Assembly (NCBI GenBank): GCA_017577575.1 | Contig: PKRG01000001.1 | Location: forward strand, 426,936-490,935 | Source: Acidimicrobiia bacterium | Lineage (GTDB): Bacteria > Actinomycetota > Acidimicrobiia > Spongiisociales > ZC4RG35 | Length of the DNA: 64,000 nt | Reading direction: 5' to 3' | In this document: positions 45,782 through 54,907 of the stretch, one piece after another | How positions within the stretch are numbered: position 1 is the first letter of the stretch | How the letters are laid out: every line of letters begins with the position of its first letter | Position numbers and translations under genes: made by a program | Notes under the pieces: generated by a model | What the model saw: the letters and a program-made list of their open reading frames with translations, nothing else | Told to the model about the DNA's origin: nothing | The model's database searches: none

Positions 45782-46207
45782 TCAGGGGCGGGCCGACAGC
45801 TGGCGCTTGAGGCGCCCGAGGATGGCGGCCATGCCCCGCAGCCGCAGCGGGGTGACGACCTCCTCCAGGCCCATGCCGTAGTAGAAGTCGTCGGGCACCG
45901 ACAGGACCTCCTCGACGGTCAGCCCTTCCAGGCCGTCGAGCAGGATCCCGGCGAAGCCCCGGACCGTGGGCGATTCGGGCGGAGCCGAGAAGAACATGTG
46001 GACGCGGCCCTCATCGTCCACCTCGGTGGCGAGGAAGAACGGTGTCTGGCACTCCGGCACCTCCTCGAGGAGGGATGGGTCGTCGACGTAGCGGGCGGGA
46101 AGCGGCGGAAGCCGACGCGAGTAGTCGAGCAGCGCCTCGAGGCGGAACTCCTTCGGGGAGCTGCGGAACACGTCGACGATGGTTTGGAGTCGGGGAGGCA
46201 GGGCCAT
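45782..46207 (-). CDS. sufE: SufE-family sulfur-transfer protein
   Basis: 141 residues. Cys53 in PECQTPFFLA is the persulfide-carrying residue of SufE, followed by VHMFFSAPPESPTVRGFAGIL, the conserved second half. It accepts sulfur from a cysteine desulfurase. It is divergent from a rhodanese-type sulfurtransferase; this pairing is common in actinobacteria and suggests the two handle the same persulfide sulfur. Start ATG 46205-46207. Confidence 0.9.
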   Translation of the reverse strand: MALPPRLQTIVDVFRSSPKEFRLEALLDYSRRLPPLPARYVDDPSLLEEVPECQTPFFLATEVDDEGRVHMFFSAPPESPTVRGFAGILLDGLEGLTVEEVLSVPDDFYYGMGLEEVVTPLRLRGMAAILGRLKRQLSARP

Positions 46208-46268
46208 GTCGGTTCCATTGTCGTCGGCGGCGGCGAGATTCCGAAAGCGCCGCTAACGTTCGTAATAC

Positions 46269-46284
46269 CACTATCGCAATAGTG
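46269..46284. promoter_or_regulatory. Palindromic operator candidate in the sufE/sulfurtransferase promoter region
   Basis: CACTAT and ATAGTG form a perfect 6-bp inverted repeat around CGCA, in the 94-base space between the two divergent genes. It lies 17 bases before the sulfurtransferase ATG and about 60 bases from the sufE start. Size and place fit a dimeric regulator site. The regulator is unknown. Confidence 0.45.
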
Positions 46285-46301
46285 AAAAGGTTGGAGGACC
46301 C

Positions 46302-47177
46302 ATGCCCGCACCACGCGACGAGAACCCGCGGTTCAGCCAGTACGCCCACCCCGAGCGCCTCGTCTCCACCGAGTGGCTCGCCGAGCACCTCGACGACCCG
46401 TCGGTGGCGATCGTCGAGTCGAACGAGGACGTGCTCCTCTACGACACCGGCCACATCCCCGGCGCCATCAAGATCGACTGGCACCAGGACCTGAACGACC
46501 CGTTGGTGCGGGACTACCTCGACGCCGAGGACTTCGCCCGTCTCATGTCCGAGAAGGGCATCGCCCCCGACCACACCGTCGTGTTCTACGGGGACAACTT
46601 CAACTGGTGGGCGGCGTACGCCCTGTGGGTGTTCACCCTCTTCGGCCACGAGGACGTGCGCCTGCTCGACGGGGGACGCCAAAAGTGGATCGAAGAGGGG
46701 CGGCCGCTCACGACCGACAAGCCGGACCGCCCGCCGACCGATTACCCGGTGCCGACCCGCGACGACGCCAAGATCCGTGCCTTCCTGCAGGACGCCCTCG
46801 AGCACTCGAAGCAGCGCCGGCCGCTCATCGACGTCCGTTCGCCCGAGGAGTACCGGGGGGAGCGGACCCACATGCCCGACTACCCCAACGAAGGGGCCCT
46901 GCGCGGCGGCCACATCCCCGGAGCGGCCAACGTCCCCTGGAAGAAGGCCGCCAACGACGACGGGACCTTCAAGCCCCGCGAGGAACTGGAAAAGATCTAC
47001 CTGGAGGAGGCGGGCCTGCGGCCCGACGACGACGTCATCGCCTACTGCCGGATCGGGGAGCGGTCGTCGCACACCTGGTTCGTGCTCACCCACCTCCTGG
47101 GCTTCGAGCGGGTGCGCAACTACGACGGCTCCTGGACCGAGTACGGCAACGCCGTGCGGGTCCCGATCGAGCGCTAG
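46302..47177 (+). CDS. Tandem-rhodanese sulfurtransferase (SseA-like)
   Basis: 291 residues; ATG 46302 has GGAGG upstream. There are two rhodanese domains. The first lacks the active Cys (VVFYGDNFNWWAAYALW). The second has catalytic Cys249 in AYCRIGERSSHTWF, a CRxGxR loop seen in thiosulfate sulfurtransferases. It moves sulfane sulfur to thiols or cyanide. It is divergent from sufE. Its end overlaps lysA by 4 bases. Confidence 0.9.
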   Translation: MPAPRDENPRFSQYAHPERLVSTEWLAEHLDDPSVAIVESNEDVLLYDTGHIPGAIKIDWHQDLNDPLVRDYLDAEDFARLMSEKGIAPDHTVVFYGDNFNWWAAYALWVFTLFGHEDVRLLDGGRQKWIEEGRPLTTDKPDRPPTDYPVPTRDDAKIRAFLQDALEHSKQRRPLIDVRSPEEYRGERTHMPDYPNEGALRGGHIPGAANVPWKKAANDDGTFKPREELEKIYLEEAGLRPDDDVIAYCRIGERSSHTWFVLTHLLGFERVRNYDGSWTEYGNAVRVPIER

Positions 47178-48445
47178 CCGAGGTCGGTCGCCAGCAGGTC
47201 CTCGATCGTCTCCCGGCGCACCACGAGGCGCGCCTCGCCCCCCGACACGAACACGACGGGGGGACGGAGCACCTTGTTGTAGTTGGAGCCCATCGAGTGG
47301 CCGTACGCCCCGGTGACCGGAGTGGCCAACAGGTCGCCGACGCGGAGGTCCTCGGGAACGAAGGCGTCGCGGACCAGGACGTCGCCCGACTCGCAGTGCT
47401 TGCCGACCACCCGCACCACCCGGGGGCGGGGGGCGGTCACGGCCCGGGGCAGGAAAGCTTCGTAGCCGGACCCGTACAGGACCGGCCGGGGGTTGTCGCT
47501 CATCCCGCCGTCGACGGCGACGTACGTCCGCACCCCGGGGATCTCCTTGATGGTGCCCACCCGGTAGACGGTGATCGCCGACTGGGCGACGATCGCCCTG
47601 CCCGGCTCCGCCCAGATGCGGCCGTCGAACCCGGCTGCGTCGGCCCCGGCCCGGATGGTCGCCGCCCACTCGGCGATGGCCGGCGCCTCCTCGCCGGTGA
47701 CGTAAGGGACCCCGAGACCGCCTCCCACGGACAGCTCGGGCAGTCCGTGGCGGACGGCGAAGGAGGCGATGACCTCGGCCGCCTCGGCGAACGACTCCGC
47801 CCGGAACACCTGGGAGCCGATGTGGGCGTGGATCCCGGCGAGATCGAAGGCGGGTGAGGCGGCCAGGCGCTCCACTGCCTCGTCGGCGGCGCCGGTGGAC
47901 ACGGTGAACCCGAACTTCGTGTCGTCGTGGCCGGTGCGGATGAACTCGTGGGTGTGGGCCTCCACGCCCGGCGTGATCCGCACCATCACCCGGGGCGGCG
48001 GATAGCCGGCGTCGACCAGCGCCTCCAGCCGGTCGATCTCGTCGAAGGAGTCGACGACCAGCATCCCCACCCCGGCGTCGAGCGCCGCCCGCAGCTCGGC
48101 CTCGGACTTGTTGTTGCCGTGGACGACGAGACGCTCGGGCGGGACGCCCGCCGCCAGGGCGATCGCCATCTCTCCCAGCGTCGACACATCCACCCTCATG
48201 CCCTCTTCGTGGACCAGGGCGGCGATCGCCCGGCACAGGAAGGCCTTGGCGGCGTACACGGCGGTGTCACCGAACGCGGCGACCGCCTCCCGGCAGCGGG
48301 CCCGGATGTGGTCGGTGTCGTAGATGAACAGCGGCGTCCCGAACTCCTCGGCCAGCTCCATCACGTCGCAGCCGCCCACCCAGAGGCGGCCGGCGTCGTC
48401 GACGGTGGCCGAATCCGGCAACAGGTGGAGAGGAAGCGGGTTCAC
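47174..48445 (-). CDS. lysA: Diaminopimelate decarboxylase
   Basis: 423 residues from GTG 48445. PLP-barrel motifs are YAAKAFLC (Schiff-base Lys), HIGSQ, VGGGLGVPY, EPGRAIV and the inter-subunit GKHCESGDVL. It makes L-lysine from meso-DAP. Upstream, the acyl-CoA synthetase stop overlaps its start (GTGA), an odd partnership that may only reflect gene packing. Confidence 0.95.
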   Translation of the reverse strand: MNPLPLHLLPDSATVDDAGRLWVGGCDVMELAEEFGTPLFIYDTDHIRARCREAVAAFGDTAVYAAKAFLCRAIAALVHEEGMRVDVSTLGEMAIALAAGVPPERLVVHGNNKSEAELRAALDAGVGMLVVDSFDEIDRLEALVDAGYPPPRVMVRITPGVEAHTHEFIRTGHDDTKFGFTVSTGAADEAVERLAASPAFDLAGIHAHIGSQVFRAESFAEAAEVIASFAVRHGLPELSVGGGLGVPYVTGEEAPAIAEWAATIRAGADAAGFDGRIWAEPGRAIVAQSAITVYRVGTIKEIPGVRTYVAVDGGMSDNPRPVLYGSGYEAFLPRAVTAPRPRVVRVVGKHCESGDVLVRDAFVPEDLRVGDLLATPVTGAYGHSMGSNYNKVLRPPVVFVSGGEARLVVRRETIEDLLATDLG

Positions 48446-50373
48446 AGCCGGCCGATCCCGGAGAGAGATTCCGGGTTCTCCAGGCTGGACAGGTCGCCCG
48501 GGTCCTCGCCGAGGGCGAGGGCGCGCACCACGCGGCGCATGATCTTCGCCGACCGCGTGCGAGGGAGGTCTCGCACCAGATGCACCGCCGCCGGGCGGAA
48601 CGCCTTGCCGAGCACCCGCACGATCTCCTCGGAGACCCGGTCAGCCAGAGTGGGGTCGTCGACGGCGTCGGGGGAGGGCACGGCGTAGACGACGACCGCC
48701 TCGCCCTTGACCGGGTCGGGCACGCCGATCGCCGCCGCCATGACCACCTCGTCGAGGGCGACGACGGCGGACTCGATCTCGGCCGGGCCCACCCGCTTGC
48801 CGGCGATGTTGAGCGTGTCGTCGGAGCGGCCGTGGAGGAACCAGAACCCGTCCTCGTCGATCGATGCCCAGTCGCCGTGGACCCAGACGCCCTCGAATCT
48901 CTCCCAATAGGTGGCGAGGTACCGCTCCGGCTCCTTCCAGAACCCCCGTGTCATGCCCGGCCACGGCGCCCGCAGCACCAGCTCGCCGACCTCGCCCCGC
49001 ACCGAGCGGCCCTGGGAGTCGACGACGTCGGCGGCCATGCCGAGCGAAGGGCCGCCGAGCGACGACGGCTTGAGGCCCTGGAGGAGGTTCACCCCCAGGA
49101 TGACAGCGGCGATCTCGGTCCCGCCGGAGATGTTGACGATCGGGACCTGCTCCCCGCCGACCTCTCGGAACAGCCACCACCAGGGGTCGGGATTCAATGG
49201 CTCGCCGGTGGAGCCGAACGCCCGCAGGGAGGAGAGGTCGTGGCGGCGAGCCTGGTCGGCGCCGTGGGGCTGGAGGGCGCGGATCAGGGTGGGGGAGAGG
49301 CCGAGATGGGTGAGGCGGTGCTTCTCTGCCACCTCCCACAGCCGGTCCGGGCCGGGATGGTCGGGAGCGCCGTCGTAGGTGACGGCCGTCGCCCCGTTGG
49401 CCAGGGCGGCCACCGTCATCCAGGGGCCCATGATCCAACCCATGTCGGTTGCCCACATGAGCCGGTCGCCGGGATGGACGTCGGTGAGGAACGCCCCCTC
49501 CTGGGCGATCTTCACGGTGAATCCGCCGTGGACGTGCACCGAGCCTTTGGGCCGGCCGGTGGTGCCCGAGGTGTAGGCGATCATCACCGGGTGCTCGGAG
49601 TCGACCGGGAGGGCGTCTGCAGGCTCGGAACGCAGCACGTCGGCCCAGGCGACGTCCCTTCCTTCGGTCCAGGGCGTGTCGTCGCGCCCGGCGTAGCGCA
49701 CCACGACAACGTGGTCGATGCCGCCGCCGGCGATGTCCACGGCGGCGTCGGCCACCTCCTTCATCTCCACGAGCCTTCCCCGGCGGAAGAAGCCGTCGGC
49801 GCAGATCAGCACCCGCGGCCGCGGGTCGAGTAGGCGGTTGGCGACGGCCTCCGCGGCGTAGCCGGAGAAGATGGGGATGAACACCGCTCCGACCCGCGCC
49901 GTCGCCAGGAAGGCGGCGATCGCCTCGGGCGACATGGGAAGGAACACGCCGACGGCATCACCGGGCTGAACCCCGAGCCGGGCCAAGCCGCCCGCCAGCC
50001 GGCTCACCACCTCCCTCAGCTCCGAGAACGTCCAGGCCACCGACTCGCCGTCCTCGCGTTCGCCGATCACCGCCGGGAGGTCTCCCTGGCTCTCCACCCA
50101 GCGGTCGACGCACGCCGCCGACAGGTTCACCTGGCCGCCGACGAACCACCTTGCCCACGGCGCTCCCCGGGACAGGTCCATCACCTGGCGGTAGGGCTGG
50201 GTGAACGGGATGCCGAGATAGTCGACCACCGCGTCCCAGAACCACTCGGGGTCGTCGATCGAGCGGGCGTAGAGCTCGTCGTAGGTGGCGATGCCGTGGC
50301 GCGCCATGAAACGGGCCGTGTGGGTACGCGACGCCCTCTCCTCGTCGGGTCGCCATACGATCGGCTGGTCCAT
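48442..50373 (-). CDS. AMP-forming acyl-CoA synthetase (acetyl-CoA synthetase-like)
   Basis: 643 residues. The ATG at 50373 is fixed by AGGAGGGTG directly upstream; the open frame continues for 441 further codons antisense to the permease gene, but those are not coding. An ACAS-like N-terminal segment (WFWDAVVDYLGIPF) is followed by the AMP loop IAYTSGTTGRPKGSV, GGTEIAAV, YWERFEGVWVHGDWA and the acetylation-site lysine in RTRSAKIMRRVVR. It activates a short carboxylate to its CoA ester. Acetate, propionate or acetoacetate are all possible. Confidence 0.85.
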   Translation of the reverse strand: MDQPIVWRPDEERASRTHTARFMARHGIATYDELYARSIDDPEWFWDAVVDYLGIPFTQPYRQVMDLSRGAPWARWFVGGQVNLSAACVDRWVESQGDLPAVIGEREDGESVAWTFSELREVVSRLAGGLARLGVQPGDAVGVFLPMSPEAIAAFLATARVGAVFIPIFSGYAAEAVANRLLDPRPRVLICADGFFRRGRLVEMKEVADAAVDIAGGGIDHVVVVRYAGRDDTPWTEGRDVAWADVLRSEPADALPVDSEHPVMIAYTSGTTGRPKGSVHVHGGFTVKIAQEGAFLTDVHPGDRLMWATDMGWIMGPWMTVAALANGATAVTYDGAPDHPGPDRLWEVAEKHRLTHLGLSPTLIRALQPHGADQARRHDLSSLRAFGSTGEPLNPDPWWWLFREVGGEQVPIVNISGGTEIAAVILGVNLLQGLKPSSLGGPSLGMAADVVDSQGRSVRGEVGELVLRAPWPGMTRGFWKEPERYLATYWERFEGVWVHGDWASIDEDGFWFLHGRSDDTLNIAGKRVGPAEIESAVVALDEVVMAAAIGVPDPVKGEAVVVYAVPSPDAVDDPTLADRVSEEIVRVLGKAFRPAAVHLVRDLPRTRSAKIMRRVVRALALGEDPGDLSSLENPESLSGIGRL

Positions 50374-50463
50374 CACCCTCCTGTCCGTTCGCGTCACAGA
50401 GCGTATCCCGCCCGGCCGTCGAGATGACAACGGCACCGCCGGCCCCCGCTCTACGCTGAGCGG

Positions 50464-51597
50464 ATGGCCGACCGACCCCGTGGCGAGATGGACTCCGGTT
50501 CGCTTCGGCGGGCGTCTTTGACGGTGGCGATCACCCTCGTGGGTGTCGCCGCCACCTTGTGGCTGCTGTTCCAGCTGCGCGGCCTCCTCTACATGATCTT
50601 CGTGTCGCTGTTCATCGCCGTGGCCTTGGAGCCGGCCGTCCAGTTCCTCGACCGAAGAGGCTGGCGGAGAGGGCTTGCCACCGGGGCGGTGCTCCTGGTG
50701 ACGACCCTGCTCATCCTGGGTCTGTTGGCATCGGTGGTCCCGGCTGTCGTGGCCCAGGCGGCGGATCTGATCTCCTCGGTCCCCGAGTACATCGCCGCCA
50801 TCGAGGACCAACTGGACCGGTGGCTGGACATCAGCCTCCTCGACCCCGAAGCCGAGCGCGAATTCTCGGGGCTGGGGGACCTCCTCCAGCAAGTGGGCTC
50901 GGGAGTCGCCGGTGGGATCCTCGGCATCGGGTCGACGGTGGTGGGCGTGATCTTCCAGGCCTTCACCATCGCCCTGTTCACCTTCTACATGGTGGCGGAA
51001 GGCCCCAAGCTGCGGCGCACCGTCCTGTCGTTCCTCCCCGCCGACCGCCAGCGGGAAGCGCTGCGGATCTGGGAGATCGCCGTCGACAAGACCGGCGGGT
51101 ACGTCTATTCGCGGGTGATCCTGGCGTTCGTGGCCGGCGCGTTCACGATCGGCCTCCTGCTGGTGATCGGCGTCGACTACGCCCTGGCGATGGGGATCTG
51201 GGTCGGGGTCCTCAGCCAGTTCCTCCCCGTAGTCGGCACCTACGTGGGTGCGGCCCTCCCCGTGCTCGTCGCCCTGGCCGACGACTTCTGGAAGGCGGTG
51301 TGGGTCCTGGTGGGGCTGGTCGCGTACCAGCAACTCGAGAACCTCGTCATCGCCCCCAAAGTCACGTCGAAGACCATGGCGATCCACCCGGCCGTCTCGG
51401 TCGGCGCGATCATCGTCGGGGGGACGCTGATGGGAGCCACCGGGGTGGTCCTCGCCCTGCCGGTCGCCGCCATCATCCAGGCGGTGATCTCGACCACTAT
51501 CGACCGCCATCAGGTCATCGCCGAGGCCGAGGACGTGACCGACGATCCGGGCTCGGGGTCGACACCTCTTGCGGATCGCGACCACTCCGGCGAGTAG
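50464..51597 (+). CDS. AI-2E family membrane permease (YdiK/PerM-like)
   Basis: 377 residues from ATG 50464. It shows paired N-terminal helices, a soluble middle (LISSVPEYIAAIEDQLD), then helices with the family segment VGVLSQFLPVVGTYVGAALP and LVAYQQLENLVIAPKV, ending in VVLALPVAAIIQAVI. The family is named for an AI-2 exporter but many members are Na+/H+ or unknown carriers, so no quorum-sensing role is claimed. It is divergent from the synthetase gene. Confidence 0.85.
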   Translation: MADRPRGEMDSGSLRRASLTVAITLVGVAATLWLLFQLRGLLYMIFVSLFIAVALEPAVQFLDRRGWRRGLATGAVLLVTTLLILGLLASVVPAVVAQAADLISSVPEYIAAIEDQLDRWLDISLLDPEAEREFSGLGDLLQQVGSGVAGGILGIGSTVVGVIFQAFTIALFTFYMVAEGPKLRRTVLSFLPADRQREALRIWEIAVDKTGGYVYSRVILAFVAGAFTIGLLLVIGVDYALAMGIWVGVLSQFLPVVGTYVGAALPVLVALADDFWKAVWVLVGLVAYQQLENLVIAPKVTSKTMAIHPAVSVGAIIVGGTLMGATGVVLALPVAAIIQAVISTTIDRHQVIAEAEDVTDDPGSGSTPLADRDHSGE

Positions 51598-51655
51598 TTG
51601 CGACCCCCATTCCCCGAGGTATATGCTCGCCCGCATGACGCAGCACCCCTGCGTC
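51598..51655 (+). promoter_or_regulatory. Promoter and leader hairpin for the oligopeptide-type ABC operon
   Basis: TTGCGA at 51598-51603 and TATGCT at 51622-51627 with an 18-base spacer resemble a housekeeping actinobacterial promoter. A perfect 7-bp hairpin follows in the leader (GACGCAG at 51637-51643 pairing with CTGCGTC at 51649-51655). The promoter begins right at the stop of the permease gene. Confidence 0.5.
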
Positions 51656-51686
51656 TCGTGTGCACCCAAGCAAGAGGGAAGATCCG

Positions 51687-53666
51687 ATGAGAGCAACTAG
51701 AACGAGGGCGTCTTTTGTGCGCCTCTTCGCTCTTCTCGCCGTACTCGCGATGGTGGCCGCCGCCTGCACAGGCGGCGGAACCGCGGACACGACCGCGGAC
51801 ACCACCGGAGACACGACGGGGGAGACCACAGAGGAGACGACACCGCCCGACACCGGTGAGGACACGACTCCCGAGGACACGACCGGCGACACCGGCGGTG
51901 CCGGGGGCGAGTTCGACACCTACACGCTGGGCATCTTCCAGGACGTGACCACCGACAACGCCTGGAACATGCTGGACACCGCCGGCAACACGGTGTGGAA
52001 CTCGTACTTCCTCGACCCCACCACCGCTTCGGCGTACCAGATCGCCCTGCCGGGCCTGGAGGTCGTACCCGAGCTGGCAGCGGGCGAGCTGCCCCCCGTC
52101 ACCCAGGAGGGCGACGTGTGGGTCGGCGAGTTCACCCTGCGTGACGACGCCACCTGGTCCGACGGCGAGCCGATCACCGCTCACGACGTGGCGTTCACCT
52201 GGAACACCGCGGTGGAGTTCGAGCTGATCGGCAACTGGGAGGACTTCACGGACACCGACATCGTCACGAGCGTCGAGGCCGTCGACGACTACACCGTCCG
52301 TGTCACCTTCAACGCCGAGCCGGGCCTCGCCGTGTGGGGCTTGGGCAACAGCGTCCCGCTGATGCCGATCATGCCCGAGCACTACTGGGGCCCGATCGTG
52401 GAAGAGGCCCGGGGCACGGAGAACCCGCGTGAGACGCTGCTCGCCGCTTCGGGCGCCGAGGCGCCGGCGGCCGGTCCCACCGTCTTCGCCGACCGCCAGG
52501 AAGGCAGCTTCGCGGCCAGCAGCGCCAACCCGAACTACTTCGCCAAGGGCGAGGAGATGACCTCGGGTGACGTGACCTACACCGTCGGCCCGTTCGCCCA
52601 GAACTTCCAGTTCCCGCTCTACGGCGGTCAGGACCAGGCCGTTCTGGCTCTCGCCAACGGTGAGGTCGACCTCCTGCTGAACCCGTTGGGCATGCAGCAG
52701 GGCTTCCGTGAGCAGGTCGAGTCGAACCCGGACCTGACGGCCGTGGTCAACCCGACCAACGGCTACCGGTTCCTCGCCTTCAACCACGCCCGGGCTCCGA
52801 TGAGCGATCCCGCGTTCCGTGACGCGTTCTCGATCCTCATCAACAAGGAGTTCGTCACCGAGCAGCTCCTCCAGGGCGTGGCCTTCCCGCTGTACGTGAT
52901 CCTGCCGGAGGGCAACACCGCTTGGTACAACGAAGAGGTGGCCGCCCAGATCGCCGAGGAGCAGGGCGCCGGTCTCGACGACGACGCCCGCCGCGCCGAG
53001 GCGAAGCGGATCCTGGTGGAAGCCGGCTACAGCTGGGAGACCGAGCCCGGATGGGTCGACAGCGACGGCAACCTGTCGGACGAGCCGGGTGAGGGCCTCA
53101 GCTTCCAGCCCGGTGAGGGTCTGATCGACCCCGACGGCAACCCGATCGAGAGCCTGGAGTTGATCCACCCGACCGCCGGTTACGACCCGCTCCGCGCCAC
53201 CTTCGGCAGCTACATCGCCGGCGTGGCCCAGGAGATGGGCATCCCGGTCGTGTCGGTGCCGACCGACTTCAACAAGATCGTTGCCGACGTGTTCGCCGTG
53301 GATGAGAACAACGAGTACACCTCGCCGTTCGACATGTTCATCCTCGGTTACTCGCTGGGTAACCCGACCTTCCCGACGTTCCACCAGTCGTTCTTCGGGA
53401 CGGACGCCAGCGACAACAACACGCAGTACAGCAACGAGGAATTCGATGCCGCGGCGGCGGCCTTCGCCTCCGCCAGCTCGGTGGAAGAGGCGTACGAGGC
53501 TCTGTGGGAGATGGAGCGCATCATCGCCCGCGACAAGCCGCACGTGCCTCTCTTCGACACCGGCATCCTGGAGTTCTACAACAACAGGGTCCAGTTCCCC
53601 TTCACCGAGACCCTGTCCGGGCTCCAGTTCGGCAGCGGCATGCAGGAGTTCGTGACCGCTCGCTGA
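51687..53666 (+). CDS. Oligopeptide-type ABC binding lipoprotein (SBP_bac_5)
   Basis: 659 residues. ATG 51687 has AGAGGGAAG upstream. The lipoprotein signal ends at VAAAC (Cys27) and is followed by a striking Thr/Asp/Gly linker built from repeats such as DTTADTTGDTTGETTEETT. The SBP_bac_5 fold then begins, with TFRDDATWSDGEPITAHD-like blocks (seen as RDDATWSDGEPITAHDVAFT). It captures a peptide or other solute outside the membrane. It starts a seven-gene ABC operon and is separated from the permeases by a terminator-like hairpin, consistent with its higher copy need. Confidence 0.88.
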   Translation: MRATRTRASFVRLFALLAVLAMVAAACTGGGTADTTADTTGDTTGETTEETTPPDTGEDTTPEDTTGDTGGAGGEFDTYTLGIFQDVTTDNAWNMLDTAGNTVWNSYFLDPTTASAYQIALPGLEVVPELAAGELPPVTQEGDVWVGEFTLRDDATWSDGEPITAHDVAFTWNTAVEFELIGNWEDFTDTDIVTSVEAVDDYTVRVTFNAEPGLAVWGLGNSVPLMPIMPEHYWGPIVEEARGTENPRETLLAASGAEAPAAGPTVFADRQEGSFAASSANPNYFAKGEEMTSGDVTYTVGPFAQNFQFPLYGGQDQAVLALANGEVDLLLNPLGMQQGFREQVESNPDLTAVVNPTNGYRFLAFNHARAPMSDPAFRDAFSILINKEFVTEQLLQGVAFPLYVILPEGNTAWYNEEVAAQIAEEQGAGLDDDARRAEAKRILVEAGYSWETEPGWVDSDGNLSDEPGEGLSFQPGEGLIDPDGNPIESLELIHPTAGYDPLRATFGSYIAGVAQEMGIPVVSVPTDFNKIVADVFAVDENNEYTSPFDMFILGYSLGNPTFPTFHQSFFGTDASDNNTQYSNEEFDAAAAAFASASSVEEAYEALWEMERIIARDKPHVPLFDTGILEFYNNRVQFPFTETLSGLQFGSGMQEFVTAR

Positions 53667-53680
53667 TCACGACGACCGAG

Positions 53681-53721
53681 TGTGAGGGCGGCTGCCCAGC
53701 GGCCGCCCTCACACCGCTTTT
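53681..53721 (+). terminator. Intra-operon hairpin with T-run after the binding-protein gene
   Basis: TGTGAGGGCGGC (53681-53692) pairs perfectly with GCCGCCCTCACA (53702-53713) around a 9-base loop. CCGC then TTTT follow. It lies 15 bases after the SBP stop and 19 bases before the permease TTG start. It could partially terminate, giving more SBP than permease, or protect the SBP mRNA end. Confidence 0.75.
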
Positions 53722-53739
53722 CGAGAGGGGACCAGCGCC

Positions 53740-54897
53740 TTGATCAGATTCCTCGCCCGCCGCCTGGTGCAGATGGCGCTTCTGTTCGTGGTGTTTCTGT
53801 CCATCGTCTGGCTGCTGCTCCAGGCGATGCCGGGGGACATCTCCGACACGCTGGTGGGCAATCCCGACATCCCGAGGGAGGTGCGCTTCGAGCTGCGGCA
53901 GCGTCTCGGGCTCGACCAGCCTCTCCACATCCAGTACATCACCTACATCACCAATTTTTTCCGCGGCGAGATGGGCGTCAGCTTCAGCCGTTACCCCGCC
54001 GACGTCTCCACCGTCATCTGGCAGCACCTGCCGCGGACCATCGTCTTGTTCCTCACCGCCACCGTCTTCGCCTTCTGGCTCGGCTTCAAGAGCGGCAAGC
54101 TGATCGCGTGGGGCCGGGGCGGCCGCTCCGAGCAGGCCTTCATCCTGGGCGGCGTGTTCCTGCAGACCGTCTTCTACCCCTGGTTCGCCATCGTGATGAT
54201 GTGGGTGTTCGGCTTCTACCTGGGGTGGTTCCCCATCAGCCGGTTCATCGACGCCCGGCTCTGGCAGGGGTCGCCCTACGACGCCAACGACCTGTTCGAG
54301 CAGATGATCCTCTCCACCCTGCTCGTCACCGTGGTCTACGTGGTGGGGCGGGTGCTGATCAAACGCTTCGCCACCACCGTGACGATGGAGGCACGCCTCC
54401 GCCAGGCCCTCGTCCTGGTCACGGTCGGAGGCCTGATCCTGTTCTGGTACCTCCATCCCGCCCGGACATACGTGGCGGACATCGCCCACCACACGGTGCT
54501 GCCGGTGGTCACCTTGGGGCTGGTGACCTTCGGGGCGACGATGCTCCTCACCCGCAGCGCCATGCTCGAGACGTTGGGGGAGGACTACATCCTGACTGCC
54601 CGCGCCAAGGGCCTGCCCGACCGGGTGATCCGCGACCGGCATGCCGCCCGCAACGCCATGCTTCCCGTCACCACGTCGCTGGTGCTGTCGCTGGCGTTCG
54701 TGATCGGCGGCGGCATCGTCACCGAGTCCGTGTTCAGCTGGCCGGGCACGGGCCAGCTGCTCCTGCAGGCGGTGATGGTCTCCGACATCCCCCTCGCCGC
54801 CGGCATCCTCGCCGTCACCGGCGTGCTGGCGCTCGTCGGCCACCTGGTCGCCGACGTGCTCTACACCGTGCTCGACCCCCGGATCCGGATAACGTGA
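53740..54897 (+). CDS. ABC permease, OppB/DppB type (first pair)
   Basis: 385 residues from TTG 53740, supported by GAGAGGGG nine bases upstream; no ATG or GTG fits. The N-terminal helix RRLVQMALLFVVFLSIVWLLL is followed by the OppB_N segment LGLDQPLHIQYITYI. The EAA loop is ILTARAKGLPDRVIRDRHAARNAMLPV. It forms half of the membrane channel of a dipeptide/oligopeptide-type importer. Confidence 0.88.
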   Translation: MIRFLARRLVQMALLFVVFLSIVWLLLQAMPGDISDTLVGNPDIPREVRFELRQRLGLDQPLHIQYITYITNFFRGEMGVSFSRYPADVSTVIWQHLPRTIVLFLTATVFAFWLGFKSGKLIAWGRGGRSEQAFILGGVFLQTVFYPWFAIVMMWVFGFYLGWFPISRFIDARLWQGSPYDANDLFEQMILSTLLVTVVYVVGRVLIKRFATTVTMEARLRQALVLVTVGGLILFWYLHPARTYVADIAHHTVLPVVTLGLVTFGATMLLTRSAMLETLGEDYILTARAKGLPDRVIRDRHAARNAMLPVTTSLVLSLAFVIGGGIVTESVFSWPGTGQLLLQAVMVSDIPLAAGILAVTGVLALVGHLVADVLYTVLDPRIRIT

Positions 54898-54907
54898 GGC
54901 ACAACAG

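Noticed and set aside
50464..51597. Autoinducer-2 exporter
   Set aside because: The family name is historical; no luxS or lsr genes are present, so no quorum-sensing role is supported.
50374..51696. 441-codon N-terminal extension of the acyl-CoA synthetase
   Set aside because: It is antisense to the AI-2E-type permease, and a strong ribosome-binding site fixes the synthetase start at 50373.
51510..53543. 677-codon minus-strand frame opposite the ABC binding protein
   Set aside because: Typical antisense composition; the plus strand has a lipoprotein signal and SBP_bac_5 motifs.
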